NCBI GenBank assembly: GCA_016880375.1
Contig: JAEHDO010000216.1
Location: forward strand, 1-6,699
DNA from: Betaproteobacteria bacterium
GTDB taxonomy: Bacteria; Pseudomonadota; Gammaproteobacteria; Burkholderiales; Rhodocyclaceae
DNA length: 6,699 bases
Direction of reading: 5' to 3'
Shown here: positions 1 to 6,032 of the stretch, piece by piece
Numbering within the stretch: position 1 is the first letter of the stretch
Layout of the letters: every line of letters starts with the position of its first letter
Made by a program: the position numbers and the translations under genes
The notes under the pieces: model-generated
What the model was told of the DNA's origin: nothing
Database searches by the model: none
What the model saw: only the letters and a program-made list of their open reading frames with translations

Positions 1-66
1 CCGGCCGCTGCCGCAGGGGCAGGGGTCATTGCGGCCAGGTTTTGGCCCACTCTTTGGCTTGTTCAT
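1..66 (-). CDS. SEC-C motif protein, N-terminal fragment
   Basis: Reading the minus strand from the ATG at 66 gives 22 codons before the window ends. The peptide contains PGRNDPCPCGSG (residues 10-21), the opening of the SEC-C motif, a short zinc-binding module (CxC followed by a distal C-C or C-H pair) best known from the SecA C-terminus and also found in many small stand-alone proteins. Only the first two cysteines (residues 16 and 18) are inside the window. An AGG 8 bases before the ATG is a modest ribosome binding site. An in-frame ATG at 108 would add 14 residues, but it has no visible ribosome binding site and the basic, proline-rich start at 66 is typical of these small proteins. The gene is not the SecA tail, because the motif sits at the N-terminus. 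The function is unknown; the motif itself is a confident call. It lies on the same strand as ppk1, 256 bases downstream of it. Confidence 0.8.
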   Translation of the reverse strand, partial: MNKPKSGPKPGRNDPCPCGSGR

Positions 67-197
67 TTTTGATGCCTGGCCTTGATAACAATTCGGCTTC
101 GGTACCATGCTGAATCACAGGTACCGGGCGGGTAGTGTACCGGAGTCGCCCGCATGCCTTGCCCGAATCGCCGTCCTGCAGGCACTGACTTTTGGTT

Positions 198-232
198 CCG
201 GCGTAATGCCTGCTTGCACGGGCATTCGCCGG
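198..232. repeat. Stem-loop in the ppk1 downstream spacer
   Basis: The arms 198-210 and 221-232 pair over 12 base pairs (CCGGCG then AATGCC on the left arm) with one bulged T at 204 and a 10-base loop. No T-run follows on the minus strand, where the adjoining bases read CCAAAAG. On the plus strand a short TTTT appears only at 240-243. It is therefore not a textbook intrinsic terminator. It could be a processing or stability hairpin at the 3' end of the ppk1 transcript, or a copy of a dispersed palindromic repeat. The sequence alone cannot decide. Confidence 0.5.
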
Positions 233-251
233 AGAAGCGTTTTAGCTCCGC

Positions 252-276
252 CTAACGCCGATAAATCCGGCATTAG
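252..276 (-). repeat. Stem-loop just after ppk1
   Basis: The arms 252-260 and 268-276 form a 9-bp stem with a 7-base loop. On the plus strand one pair is a C-A mismatch (256/272), while on the minus strand it becomes a G-U wobble, so the hairpin is complete only in RNA made in the ppk1 direction. It starts 46 bases after the ppk1 stop codon. No T-tract follows, so termination here, if any, would be non-canonical. It shares the GGCATT/AATGCC and CGCCG words with the neighbouring stem-loop at 198-232. Confidence 0.45.
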
Positions 277-322
277 CCTTCACTGAAACTACGTTTTCCG
301 CGCCTTGTTGCGAGGCTTGGGC

Positions 323-2443
323 TTAGCCTGGCGGCGCGGCGAGGGAGAGTTCGGCGAGCAGGGCTTCCTGCGCCGAGAAGCCCTTCTTGCGCGAGCGCTT
401 GCGGCGGTAGTCGCCGTCCTCGTCCATCTCCCAGGCCTGGCTGTTGTCGGCGAGGTAGGGCATCAGGCCTTCCTTGAGGATGCGGCGCTTGAGCTTGGGG
501 TCGAGCACGGGGAAGCACAGTTCGATGCGGCGGAAGAAGTTGCGTTCCATCCAGTCGGCGCTGGAGAGGTACATCTTCATGGCGCCGTCGGCGTAAAAGT
601 AGAACACCCGCGTGTGTTCGAGGAAGCGGCCGACGATGGAGCGCACGCTGATGTTCTCGGACAGCCCCTCGACGCCCGGGCGCAGGGCGCAGGCGCCGCG
701 GATGAGGAGGTCGATGGCGACGCCGGCCTGCGAGGCGTCGTAGAGCGCTTCGATGATCTCCGGTTCGAGCAGGGCGTTCATCTTGGCGATGATGCGCACG
801 CGCTTGCCGGCGCGGGCGTTGGCGGCTTCGGCGCGGATGGCGGCGAGCATGGCGTCGTGCAGGGTGAAGGGCGCCAGCAGCAGGTGGTTGAGCTTGCTCG
901 CCTTGCCGAGGCCGGTGAGCTGCTTGAAGACCTCGTTGACGTCGGCGCAGAGGCCTTCGTTGCAGGTGAGCAGGCCGAAGTCGGTGTACAGCTTGGCGGT
1001 GCGCGGATGGTAGTTGCCGGTGCCCAGGTGCACGTAGCGGCGCAGCACGCTGCCGCTTTTGCCACCCTCGCCGTCCTCGCGCCGCACCACCATCAGCATC
1101 TTGGCGTGGGTCTTGTAGCCGAACACGCCATACACGACGTGGGCGCCGACTTCCTCGAGGCGGGCGGCCCAGTTGATGTTGGCCTCCTCGTCGAAGCGCG
1201 CCATCAACTCCACCACCACCGTCACTTCCTTGCCCTGGCGTGCGGCGCGCAGCAGCAGTTCCATGAGGACGGAATCGGTGCCGGTGCGATACACCGTCAT
1301 CTTGATGGCGACCACCGAGGGATCGTCCACCGCCTGCTCGAGGAATTCGACGACCGGGCTGAACGACTGGTAGGGGTGGTGCAGCAGCACATCCTGCTTG
1401 CAGATGCTGGCGAAGACGTCGTAGTTCTTGGTCAGCACCTTGGGCAGGCCGGGCTGGAAGGTCGGGTACTTCAGGTCGGGGCGGTCGACCAGGTCGGGCA
1501 CCTGCATCAGGCGCACCAGGTTCACGATGCCCGGCACGCGGTAGAGGTCGTCGTAGCCGAGGGCGAACTGCTGCAGCAGGAAATCGGTCATGACTTCCGA
1601 GCAGCTATCGGCGACTTCCAGGCGCACGGCGTCGCCGAAGTGGCGCTGCGGCAGCTCGCCCTGCAGGGCGAGGCGCAGGTTCTTGATTTCTTCCTCGTCC
1701 ACCCACAGGTCGCTGTTGCGGGTGGCGCGGAACTGGTAGCAGCCGAGCACGTTCATGCCGGCGAACAACTCGCCGACGTGGGCGTGCAGTACGGAAGAGA
1801 GGAAGACGAATCCGTGCGGCACGCCGGCGATCGACCCGGGCAGCTGGATGATGCGCGGCAGTACGCGCGGCGCCTGCACGATGGCGGCGCCCGAGCTGCG
1901 GCCGAAGGCGTCCTTGCCCTCCAGCTCGATGGCGAAGTTGAGGCTCTTGTTGAGGACGCGCGGGAAGGGGTGGGCGGGGTCGAGGCCGATGGGCGTGAGT
2001 ACCGGCATCACCTCGCGGAAGAAGTAGTCGCGAATCCAGGCGGCTTGCGCCTCGCTCCAGGTGTTGCGCTTGAGGAAGCGGATGCCCTGCTTGTCGAGGG
2101 CCGGCAGCATGACGTCGTTGAGCAGGGCGTACTGCTCGGCGACCAGCTCGTGGGCCTGGGCGCTGACCAGGCGGAAGACCTCATGCGGCGTCAGGCCGTC
2201 GTGGCTGGGGGCGATGGCGTCGAGCTTGATCTGCTCCTTCAGGCCGGCGACGCGGATCTCGAAGAACTCGTCGAGGTTGCTGGAGACGATGCACAGGAAG
2301 CGCAGGCGCTCGAGCAGGGGCACGCCGGCATCGGCCGCCTGGCCGAGGACGCGGCGGTTGAAGGCGAGCAGGGAGAGTTCCCGGTTGAGGAAATGCTCGG
2401 CGGGGAAGCGCTTGGCGCTTAATGCCTTGTTCATTATTTCCAT
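323..2443 (-). CDS. ppk1: Polyphosphate kinase PPK1
   Basis: This enzyme reversibly transfers the terminal phosphate of ATP to a growing inorganic polyphosphate chain, usually at the inner face of the membrane. The 706-residue length is normal for the family. The N-terminal domain shows NRELSLLAFNRRVL (20-33) and SSNLDEFFEIRV (54-65), whose N56 matches the adenine-contacting Asn. The catalytic core has TVYRTG (383-388) and VVELMARFDEE (410-420), whose R386 and R416 fit the magnesium/phosphate-binding arginines. H446 in YKTHAK is the residue autophosphorylated in the family, and H610 in RFLEHTRVF is the second active-site histidine. The tail (677-687) is strongly basic. I chose the ATG at 2443, with AGGA 12 bases upstream; the ATG at 2434 (703 residues) has a weak GGA 4 bases upstream and is nearly as plausible. 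The frame stays open far upstream, antisense to ppx, but PPK1 homology begins here. The gene is divergent from ppx and faced by a Pho-type array. No residue is missing, so it should be active. Confidence 0.97.
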   Translation of the reverse strand: MEIMNKALSAKRFPAEHFLNRELSLLAFNRRVLGQAADAGVPLLERLRFLCIVSSNLDEFFEIRVAGLKEQIKLDAIAPSHDGLTPHEVFRLVSAQAHELVAEQYALLNDVMLPALDKQGIRFLKRNTWSEAQAAWIRDYFFREVMPVLTPIGLDPAHPFPRVLNKSLNFAIELEGKDAFGRSSGAAIVQAPRVLPRIIQLPGSIAGVPHGFVFLSSVLHAHVGELFAGMNVLGCYQFRATRNSDLWVDEEEIKNLRLALQGELPQRHFGDAVRLEVADSCSEVMTDFLLQQFALGYDDLYRVPGIVNLVRLMQVPDLVDRPDLKYPTFQPGLPKVLTKNYDVFASICKQDVLLHHPYQSFSPVVEFLEQAVDDPSVVAIKMTVYRTGTDSVLMELLLRAARQGKEVTVVVELMARFDEEANINWAARLEEVGAHVVYGVFGYKTHAKMLMVVRREDGEGGKSGSVLRRYVHLGTGNYHPRTAKLYTDFGLLTCNEGLCADVNEVFKQLTGLGKASKLNHLLLAPFTLHDAMLAAIRAEAANARAGKRVRIIAKMNALLEPEIIEALYDASQAGVAIDLLIRGACALRPGVEGLSENISVRSIVGRFLEHTRVFYFYADGAMKMYLSSADWMERNFFRRIELCFPVLDPKLKRRILKEGLMPYLADNSQAWEMDEDGDYRRKRSRKKGFSAQEALLAELSLAAPPG

Positions 2444-2459
2444 TGAATCAGGAATTCCT

Positions 2460-2487
2460 AATATGTTCAAGCCGCAGGATATGACAG
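2460..2487 (-). promoter_or_regulatory. Candidate ppk1 core promoter
   Basis: On the minus strand the last Pho half-site supplies a -35-like CTGTCA (2487-2482), followed after 16 bases by CATATT (2465-2460) as a possible -10. This is the best AT-rich hexamer between the array and the ppk1 ATG. In E. coli Pho promoters the -10 usually lies about 10 bases after the last repeat, whereas here the gap is 15. A start near 2453 would also leave the AGGA at 2459-2456 outside the message. The call is therefore tentative. Confidence 0.3.
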
Positions 2488-2509
2488 GGATGTGACAGCC
2501 TTGTGACAG
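2481..2509 (-). promoter_or_regulatory. Triple Pho-box array (PhoB site)
   Basis: On the minus strand three 7-base units occur in direct repeat: CTGTCAC at 2509-2503, CTGTCAC at 2498-2492 and CTGTCAT at 2487-2481. They are separated by 4-base spacers (AAGG, ATCC), so their period is exactly 11 bp, one helical turn. The E. coli PhoB consensus is two CTGTCAT-like units with this same 11-bp period, and arrays of three or more units occur at strongly phosphate-controlled promoters. The units read in the direction of ppk1 transcription. The spacers are less AT-rich than the classical consensus, which is expected in a GC-rich genome. I infer activation of ppk1 by PhoB-phosphate at low phosphate, with a possible effect on divergent ppx. 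Confidence 0.8.
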
Positions 2510-2520
2510 GGACCCCAAGG

Positions 2521-2526
2521 TAGAAT
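2521..2526 (+). promoter_or_regulatory. -10 box of ppx (leaderless start likely)
   Basis: TAGAAT matches the sigma-70 -10 consensus at five of six positions and stands out in a C-rich stretch. Its last base is 7 bases before the A of the ppx ATG, so a normal start site (6-8 bases downstream) would fall at or next to the start codon. No good -35 hexamer is visible at 16-18 bases upstream; that zone (about 2498-2504) lies inside the Pho array. Confidence 0.5.
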
Positions 2527-2533
2527 CCCCCTC

Positions 2534-4039
2534 ATGGGTTACGAACTCGTCGCCGCAGTCGATCTGGGCTCCAACAGCTTCCGGCTGCAGGTCGGCCGGG
2601 TGGTGGACGACCAGATCTACCCCCTCGACGCCCTCAAGGAGCCGGTGCGCCTGGCGGCCGGCCTCACGCCACAGAAAAATCTCGACGGTCCGTCGCAGCT
2701 GCGCGCCATCGAGGCGTTGCGCCGCTTCGGCGAGCGGCTGCGCGGCTTCGACGCCGGCGCGGTGCGCGCCGTGGCGACCAACGCCCTGCGCGTGGCGAAG
2801 AACGCGCCGCAGTTCCTTGCCCAGGCCGAGGCGGCGCTGGGTTTCCCCATCGAGATCATCGCCGGCCGCGAGGAGGCGCGCCTGATCTACCTCGGCGTGG
2901 CCCACACCCTGCCGAACCCGCACACCCAGCAGCTGGTGGTCGACATCGGCGGCGGCTCGACGGAATTCATCATCGGCCGCAACATCGAGCCGATCGAGCT
3001 GGAATCGCTCTACATGGGCTGCGTCGGCTTCAGCCTGCAGCATTTCCCGCGCGGCCGCATCGAGAAGTCCGGCATGAAGGCGGCCGAGCTGGCGGCGCGC
3101 AAGGAGCTGCAGGCCATCGTGCGCCAGTACCGGAAGACCGGCTGGGAGGAGGCAGTCGGCTCCAGCGGCACCGCCAAGGCGCTGGCCGACATCCTCGAGA
3201 TGAACGGGCTGTCGGAGTCCGGCATCACCCGCGACGGCCTGGAGCGCCTGCGCGGCCTCCTGCTGCATGCCGGCGATGTCGGGCGGCTGACTTTGCAGGG
3301 GCTGCGTCCCGACCGCGTCCCGGTCCTGCCCGGCGGGCTGGCGATCATGCTGGCGGTATTCAAGGAGTTCGGCCTCGAGCAAATGACCTTCTCCGAGGGC
3401 GCCCTGCGCCTCGGCGTGCTCTACGATCTCCTCGGGCGCTATCACCACCGGGACCTGCGCAACGCCACGGTGCAGCAGTTCATGCGCCGCTACCAGGCCG
3501 ACGCCGGCCAGGCGGCGCGGGTGGCAGCGACGGCGCGCGGCTTCCTGCTGCAATTGATGCCGGCGGCCGTGGCGGAGGAACACCCCGATGCGCAGGTGCT
3601 CGACTGGGCGGCGTTGATGCACGAGATCGGCATCTCGGTGGCGCATTCCAGCTACCACAAGCACAGCGCCTACATCCTGGCCAACGCCGACATGCCGGGC
3701 TTCTCGAAAATGGACCAGGCCCGCCTTTCCCGCATCGTCCTCGCCCATCGCGGCAAGCTGGAGCGGGTTCAGGAAATCATGCCGGACAGCCCCGACTGGC
3801 TGCTCATCTTCAGCCTGCGCCTGGCAGTGCTGCTGCACCGCTCGCGCGACGACGCCCCCCTGCCGGCCATCGCGGTGCGGCGCAAGGAGCGGGGCTTCGG
3901 CGTCGCCGTCGATCCCGCCTGGCTGGCCGCCTCGCCGCTTTCCGCAGCGGCGCTGGAGGAGGAAGGCAGGCAGTGGTCCGGCCTCGGCATGGAACTCAGG
4001 ATCAAGTCCGGGCGCGGCAAGTCGCAAGCTGCGGCATAA
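2534..4039 (+). CDS. ppx: Exopolyphosphatase, Ppx/GppA family
   Basis: Ppx/GppA phosphatases hydrolyse terminal phosphate from polyphosphate and/or the 5'-phosphate of pppGpp, linking phosphate storage to the stringent response. Within the 501 residues, the ASKHA-fold phosphate loop VDLGSNSFRL is at 9-18, the acidic catalytic segment GREEARLIY at 111-119 (E113/E114 aligning with the catalytic Glu of E. coli PPX), and the second phosphate loop VDIGGGSTEF at 136-145. FSEGALRLGVLYDLL at 286-300 closes the N-terminal half. The C-terminal half (about 305-500) is the HD-like helical domain, with MHEIG (362-366) and the His-rich HSSYHKHSAYI (371-381). This two-part layout and length fit Ppx better than the short one-domain forms, but Ppx and GppA activities cannot be separated by sequence alone. 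The only AAGG (2517-2520) lies 13 bases before the ATG, too far for a normal ribosome binding site. The gene faces away from ppk1, and the next gene starts 51 bases downstream with no clear terminator between them. Confidence 0.93.
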   Translation: MGYELVAAVDLGSNSFRLQVGRVVDDQIYPLDALKEPVRLAAGLTPQKNLDGPSQLRAIEALRRFGERLRGFDAGAVRAVATNALRVAKNAPQFLAQAEAALGFPIEIIAGREEARLIYLGVAHTLPNPHTQQLVVDIGGGSTEFIIGRNIEPIELESLYMGCVGFSLQHFPRGRIEKSGMKAAELAARKELQAIVRQYRKTGWEEAVGSSGTAKALADILEMNGLSESGITRDGLERLRGLLLHAGDVGRLTLQGLRPDRVPVLPGGLAIMLAVFKEFGLEQMTFSEGALRLGVLYDLLGRYHHRDLRNATVQQFMRRYQADAGQAARVAATARGFLLQLMPAAVAEEHPDAQVLDWAALMHEIGISVAHSSYHKHSAYILANADMPGFSKMDQARLSRIVLAHRGKLERVQEIMPDSPDWLLIFSLRLAVLLHRSRDDAPLPAIAVRRKERGFGVAVDPAWLAASPLSAAALEEEGRQWSGLGMELRIKSGRGKSQAAA

Positions 4040-4078
4040 TGCGGCGTCATGCCGACACGGTAGCCGGCTGGGCATTTC

Positions 4079-4086
4079 AAGGGGGG
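4079..4086 (+). promoter_or_regulatory. Ribosome binding site for the GTG start of mlaE
   Basis: AAGGGGGG ends 4 bases before the GTG at 4091 (6 bases if only AAGGGG is counted). It is the main reason to prefer this GTG as the start, and it keeps the complete STAS domain. Upstream in the 51-bp gap a CATAAT hexamer (4035-4040) could be a -10 box, but it has no recognisable -35 partner. A 6-bp hairpin (4032-4037 with 4049-4054) lacks a T-tract, so read-through from ppx is possible. Confidence 0.55.
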
Positions 4087-4090
4087 CAGG

Positions 4091-5215
4091 GTGAGCGGCG
4101 CAAGCTTGACGCTTGAGACGGATGCCGAAGGCCGGCGCTGGCTGCGGCTGGCGGGCGAATGGCGCCTGATGGTGCTGGCGCCTCGCTATGGCGCCCTGGA
4201 GGTCGAACTCGCGTCGCGGGCGGCGGATCCCGGGCTCGGCTGGGACATCCGCAATATCGAGGCGCTGGATTCGGTCGGCGCCATGATGCTTTGGCGCGCA
4301 TGGGGGCACCGCTTTCCGGACAACCTGGCCACGAGCGACGAGCTGGAGCCGGTGTTCGCGCGGCTCTACGCCGCCAGCAAGCTGAAGGAAACCGGGCCGG
4401 AGCCCAGACAGCCGTTCGAATGGGTCGTCACCGTCGGCAGCCTCAGCCTGAGCCTGTGGCGGCACCTGATGGATTTCACCACGCTTGTCGGCCAGCTCAT
4501 GCTCGATCTCGGCCATGTCCTGCGTGCCCCCCGCGAAATGCCCTGGCGGGAGAGCTCGGCCAACCTCTACAAGAGCGGCGTGCGCGCCATGCCGGTCACC
4601 GCCCTGGTCGGCTTCCTCATCGGCATCGTGCTGTCCTACCTGTCGGCCCTGCAGCTGAAGAACTTCGGCGCCGACATCTTCATCGTGAACATCCTCGGCA
4701 TGGGCATCATCCGCGAACTGGGGCCGGTACTGGTGGCGGTGCTGGTGGCGGGGCGCTCCGGCTCGGCCATGACGGCGCAGCTCGGCGTGATGCGCGTCAC
4801 CGAGGAGATCGATGCGCTGGCGACGATGGGCGTGTCGCGCAGCCTGCGCCTGGTTTTTCCCAAGGTCGCCGCGCTGGCGCTGGCGATGCCGCTGCTGGTG
4901 TTGTGGACCAGCAGCATCGCCCTCATGGGGGGCATGGTCTCGGCCCAGTTCCAGCTCGACATTTCCTACGGCTTTTTCATCGAAACCCTGCCCAAGGTGG
5001 TGCCGGTGGCCAACCTCTACATCGCGCTCACCAAGGGCGTCGTCTTCGGCATCCTGGTGGCGCTGGTGGCCTGCCATTTCGGCCTGCGCGTGCGCCCCAA
5101 TACCGAAAGCCTGTCGTCGAACACCACGGCCTCGGTGGTGAGTTCGATCACCGTGGTGATCCTGGTCGATGCCCTTTTCGCCATCGCGACCAGAAGCATA
5201 GGCATGCCGATATGA
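4091..5215 (+). CDS. mlaE: MlaE-type lipid ABC permease with N-terminal STAS domain
   Basis: This is the inner-membrane permease of an MCE-type ABC transporter for phospholipids or other hydrophobic compounds. At 374 residues it is about 110 longer than E. coli MlaE (about 260). The extra N-terminal part (about 5-95) reads as a STAS fold: strands around LTLETD and RWLRLAGEW, then WDIRNIEALDSVGAMMLWRA (51-70), whose D60-S61 fits the conserved STAS phosphorylation/contact site, and helices to about 95. In E. coli the STAS protein MlaB is separate and binds the ATPase MlaF, so here that role is fused to the permease. The permease part has an amphipathic entry helix (about 145-165), membrane segments near 168-188, 196-220, 257-283, 303-328 and 348-368, and the family motif ELGPVLVAVLVAGRSGSAM (209-227) followed by VTEEIDAL (236-243). 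The start is GTG with a strong purine-rich ribosome binding site. It overlaps the ATPase gene by ATGA, so the two are translationally coupled. The substrate cannot be read from the sequence. Confidence 0.93.
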   Translation: MSGASLTLETDAEGRRWLRLAGEWRLMVLAPRYGALEVELASRAADPGLGWDIRNIEALDSVGAMMLWRAWGHRFPDNLATSDELEPVFARLYAASKLKETGPEPRQPFEWVVTVGSLSLSLWRHLMDFTTLVGQLMLDLGHVLRAPREMPWRESSANLYKSGVRAMPVTALVGFLIGIVLSYLSALQLKNFGADIFIVNILGMGIIRELGPVLVAVLVAGRSGSAMTAQLGVMRVTEEIDALATMGVSRSLRLVFPKVAALALAMPLLVLWTSSIALMGGMVSAQFQLDISYGFFIETLPKVVPVANLYIALTKGVVFGILVALVACHFGLRVRPNTESLSSNTTASVVSSITVVILVDALFAIATRSIGMPI

Positions 5216-6030
5216 CGACCCACCCCCCGACCCCCGCCCCGAGGGCAGGGGCGACTCCAGTGATCGAAGTCGAGCACCTGTCCACGCGCTTCGGCGAGCA
5301 CTGGGTGCACCGCGACCTGAATCTCGTCATCGACTCGGGCGAGGTCATGGCGCTGGTGGGCGGCTCGGGCAGCGGCAAGACGACGCTGCTGCGGCAGATG
5401 GTCGGCCTGCTGTATCCGAGCCAGGGTCAGATCCGGCTCTTTGGCGAGCCGTTGTTCACGGGCAATTCCGAGCAGGAACGCAACCTGCGCCGCCGCTTCG
5501 GCATGCTGTTCCAGTATGGCGCCCTGTATTCCTCCTTTACCGTCTTCCAGAATATCGCCTTCCCGCTGCGCGAACTGGGTGTCGTCGACGAGGATCTGAT
5601 CCACGACCTGGTCATGCTCAAGCTTGCGATGGTGGAGCTGCTGCCGCGCCATGCCTGGCTGATGCCTTCGGAGCTTTCCGGCGGCATGATCAAGCGCGTC
5701 GCCCTGGCGCGCGCCCTGTCGATGGAGCCGGAGCTGCTGCTGCTCGACGAGCCGACCGCCGGCCTCGACCCGGACCGCAGCGAGTCGTTCGTGCGGCTGA
5801 TCCGCAGTCTGCACGAGCAGCTCGGCCTGACCGTGGTGCTGGTGACGCACGATCTCGACACCCTGGCCGGCCTTGCCGCGCGCGTTGCGGTGCTGGCCGA
5901 ACAGCGTATACTCGCGCTGGGCACGATTGACGAAATCATGAAGGTCGATCATCCCTTCATCCGCAATTTCTTCTGCTGCGACCGGGCTCAGCGGGCGCTG
6001 CAGAATCGCATGTCCGAGGAAAAAGCATAA
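5212..6030 (+). CDS. mlaF: MlaF-type ABC ATPase of the MCE transporter
   Basis: This cytoplasmic ATPase powers the MlaE-type permease. Its 272 residues show a full nucleotide-binding domain: Walker A GGSGSGKT (50-57), Q-loop Q101 in MLFQYGALYSSFTV, signature LSGGM (155-159, with M in place of the usual Q, as is common in the MlaF family), Walker B LLLLDEP (175-181) with catalytic E180, D-loop GLDP (184-187) and switch H213. The QYGALYSS segment after the Q-loop is characteristic of MlaF/Ttg2A-type ATPases and is where the permease coupling helix docks. The C-terminus FIRNFFCCDRAQRAL (249-263) has the helical extension of the group. The first 15 residues are proline-rich and outside the domain. 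The ATG at 5212 overlaps the permease stop (ATGA), but a GTG at 5260 with a better ribosome binding site would give a 256-residue protein beginning at the first ABC strand. The MCE gene follows after 2 bases. Confidence 0.95.
   Translation: MTTHPPTPAPRAGATPVIEVEHLSTRFGEHWVHRDLNLVIDSGEVMALVGGSGSGKTTLLRQMVGLLYPSQGQIRLFGEPLFTGNSEQERNLRRRFGMLFQYGALYSSFTVFQNIAFPLRELGVVDEDLIHDLVMLKLAMVELLPRHAWLMPSELSGGMIKRVALARALSMEPELLLLDEPTAGLDPDRSESFVRLIRSLHEQLGLTVVLVTHDLDTLAGLAARVAVLAEQRILALGTIDEIMKVDHPFIRNFFCCDRAQRALQNRMSEEKA
5247..5262 (+). promoter_or_regulatory. Possible internal start (RBS plus GTG) of the ATPase
   Basis: AGGGG at 5247-5251 sits 8 bases before an in-frame GTG at 5260, near-ideal spacing. 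The ATG at 5212 has only a weak AGG 9 bases upstream. Starting at 5260 would remove a 16-residue proline-rich leader (PPTPAPRAG and flanks) and begin directly at the first strand of the ABC domain. Both starts could be used; the ATGA overlap argues for the upstream one. Confidence 0.35.
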
Positions 6031-6032
6031 AT

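Noticed and set aside
67..322. Non-coding spacer checked for a tRNA, a small RNA or a missed small gene.
   Set aside because: No cloverleaf, no convincing promoter and no open frame with a ribosome binding site were seen; only the two stem-loops and the GGTAC cluster are supported.
305..2422. 705-codon plus-strand open frame fully antisense to ppk1.
   Set aside because: It is a compositional shadow of ppk1: Val/Gly/Ala/His-rich, with no recognisable motif and no ribosome binding site. The opposite strand encodes an intact enzyme with all catalytic residues.
2450..2459. Perfect 10-bp palindrome AGGAATTCCT in the ppk1 leader, considered as a repressor operator.
   Set aside because: It is short, a single copy, and contains the probable AGGA ribosome binding site. 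There is no second half-site or family match.
4032..4054. Hairpin between ppx and mlaE considered as an intrinsic terminator.
   Set aside because: The stem is only 6 bp with an 11-base loop and no T-tract follows; it also overlaps the ppx stop codon.
2444..5077. Open minus-strand frame extending ppk1 upstream to about 1584 codons, antisense to ppx and mlaE.
   Set aside because: The extension is low-complexity His/Ala/Arg/Gln-rich sequence with no domain, typical of the complement of GC-rich codons. PPK1 homology begins only at about 2443 and the Pho array lies inside the supposed coding region.
4159..5211. Plus-strand frame in phase with the ATPase, open throughout mlaE.
   Set aside because: The upstream part is an out-of-frame reading of mlaE (Arg/Gly/His-rich). 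The ATPase begins at the ATGA overlap at 5212.
5017..5952. 311-codon minus-strand frame opposite the ATPase gene.
   Set aside because: It is antisense to a complete ABC ATPase, its composition is that of a shadow frame, and no domain is recognised.
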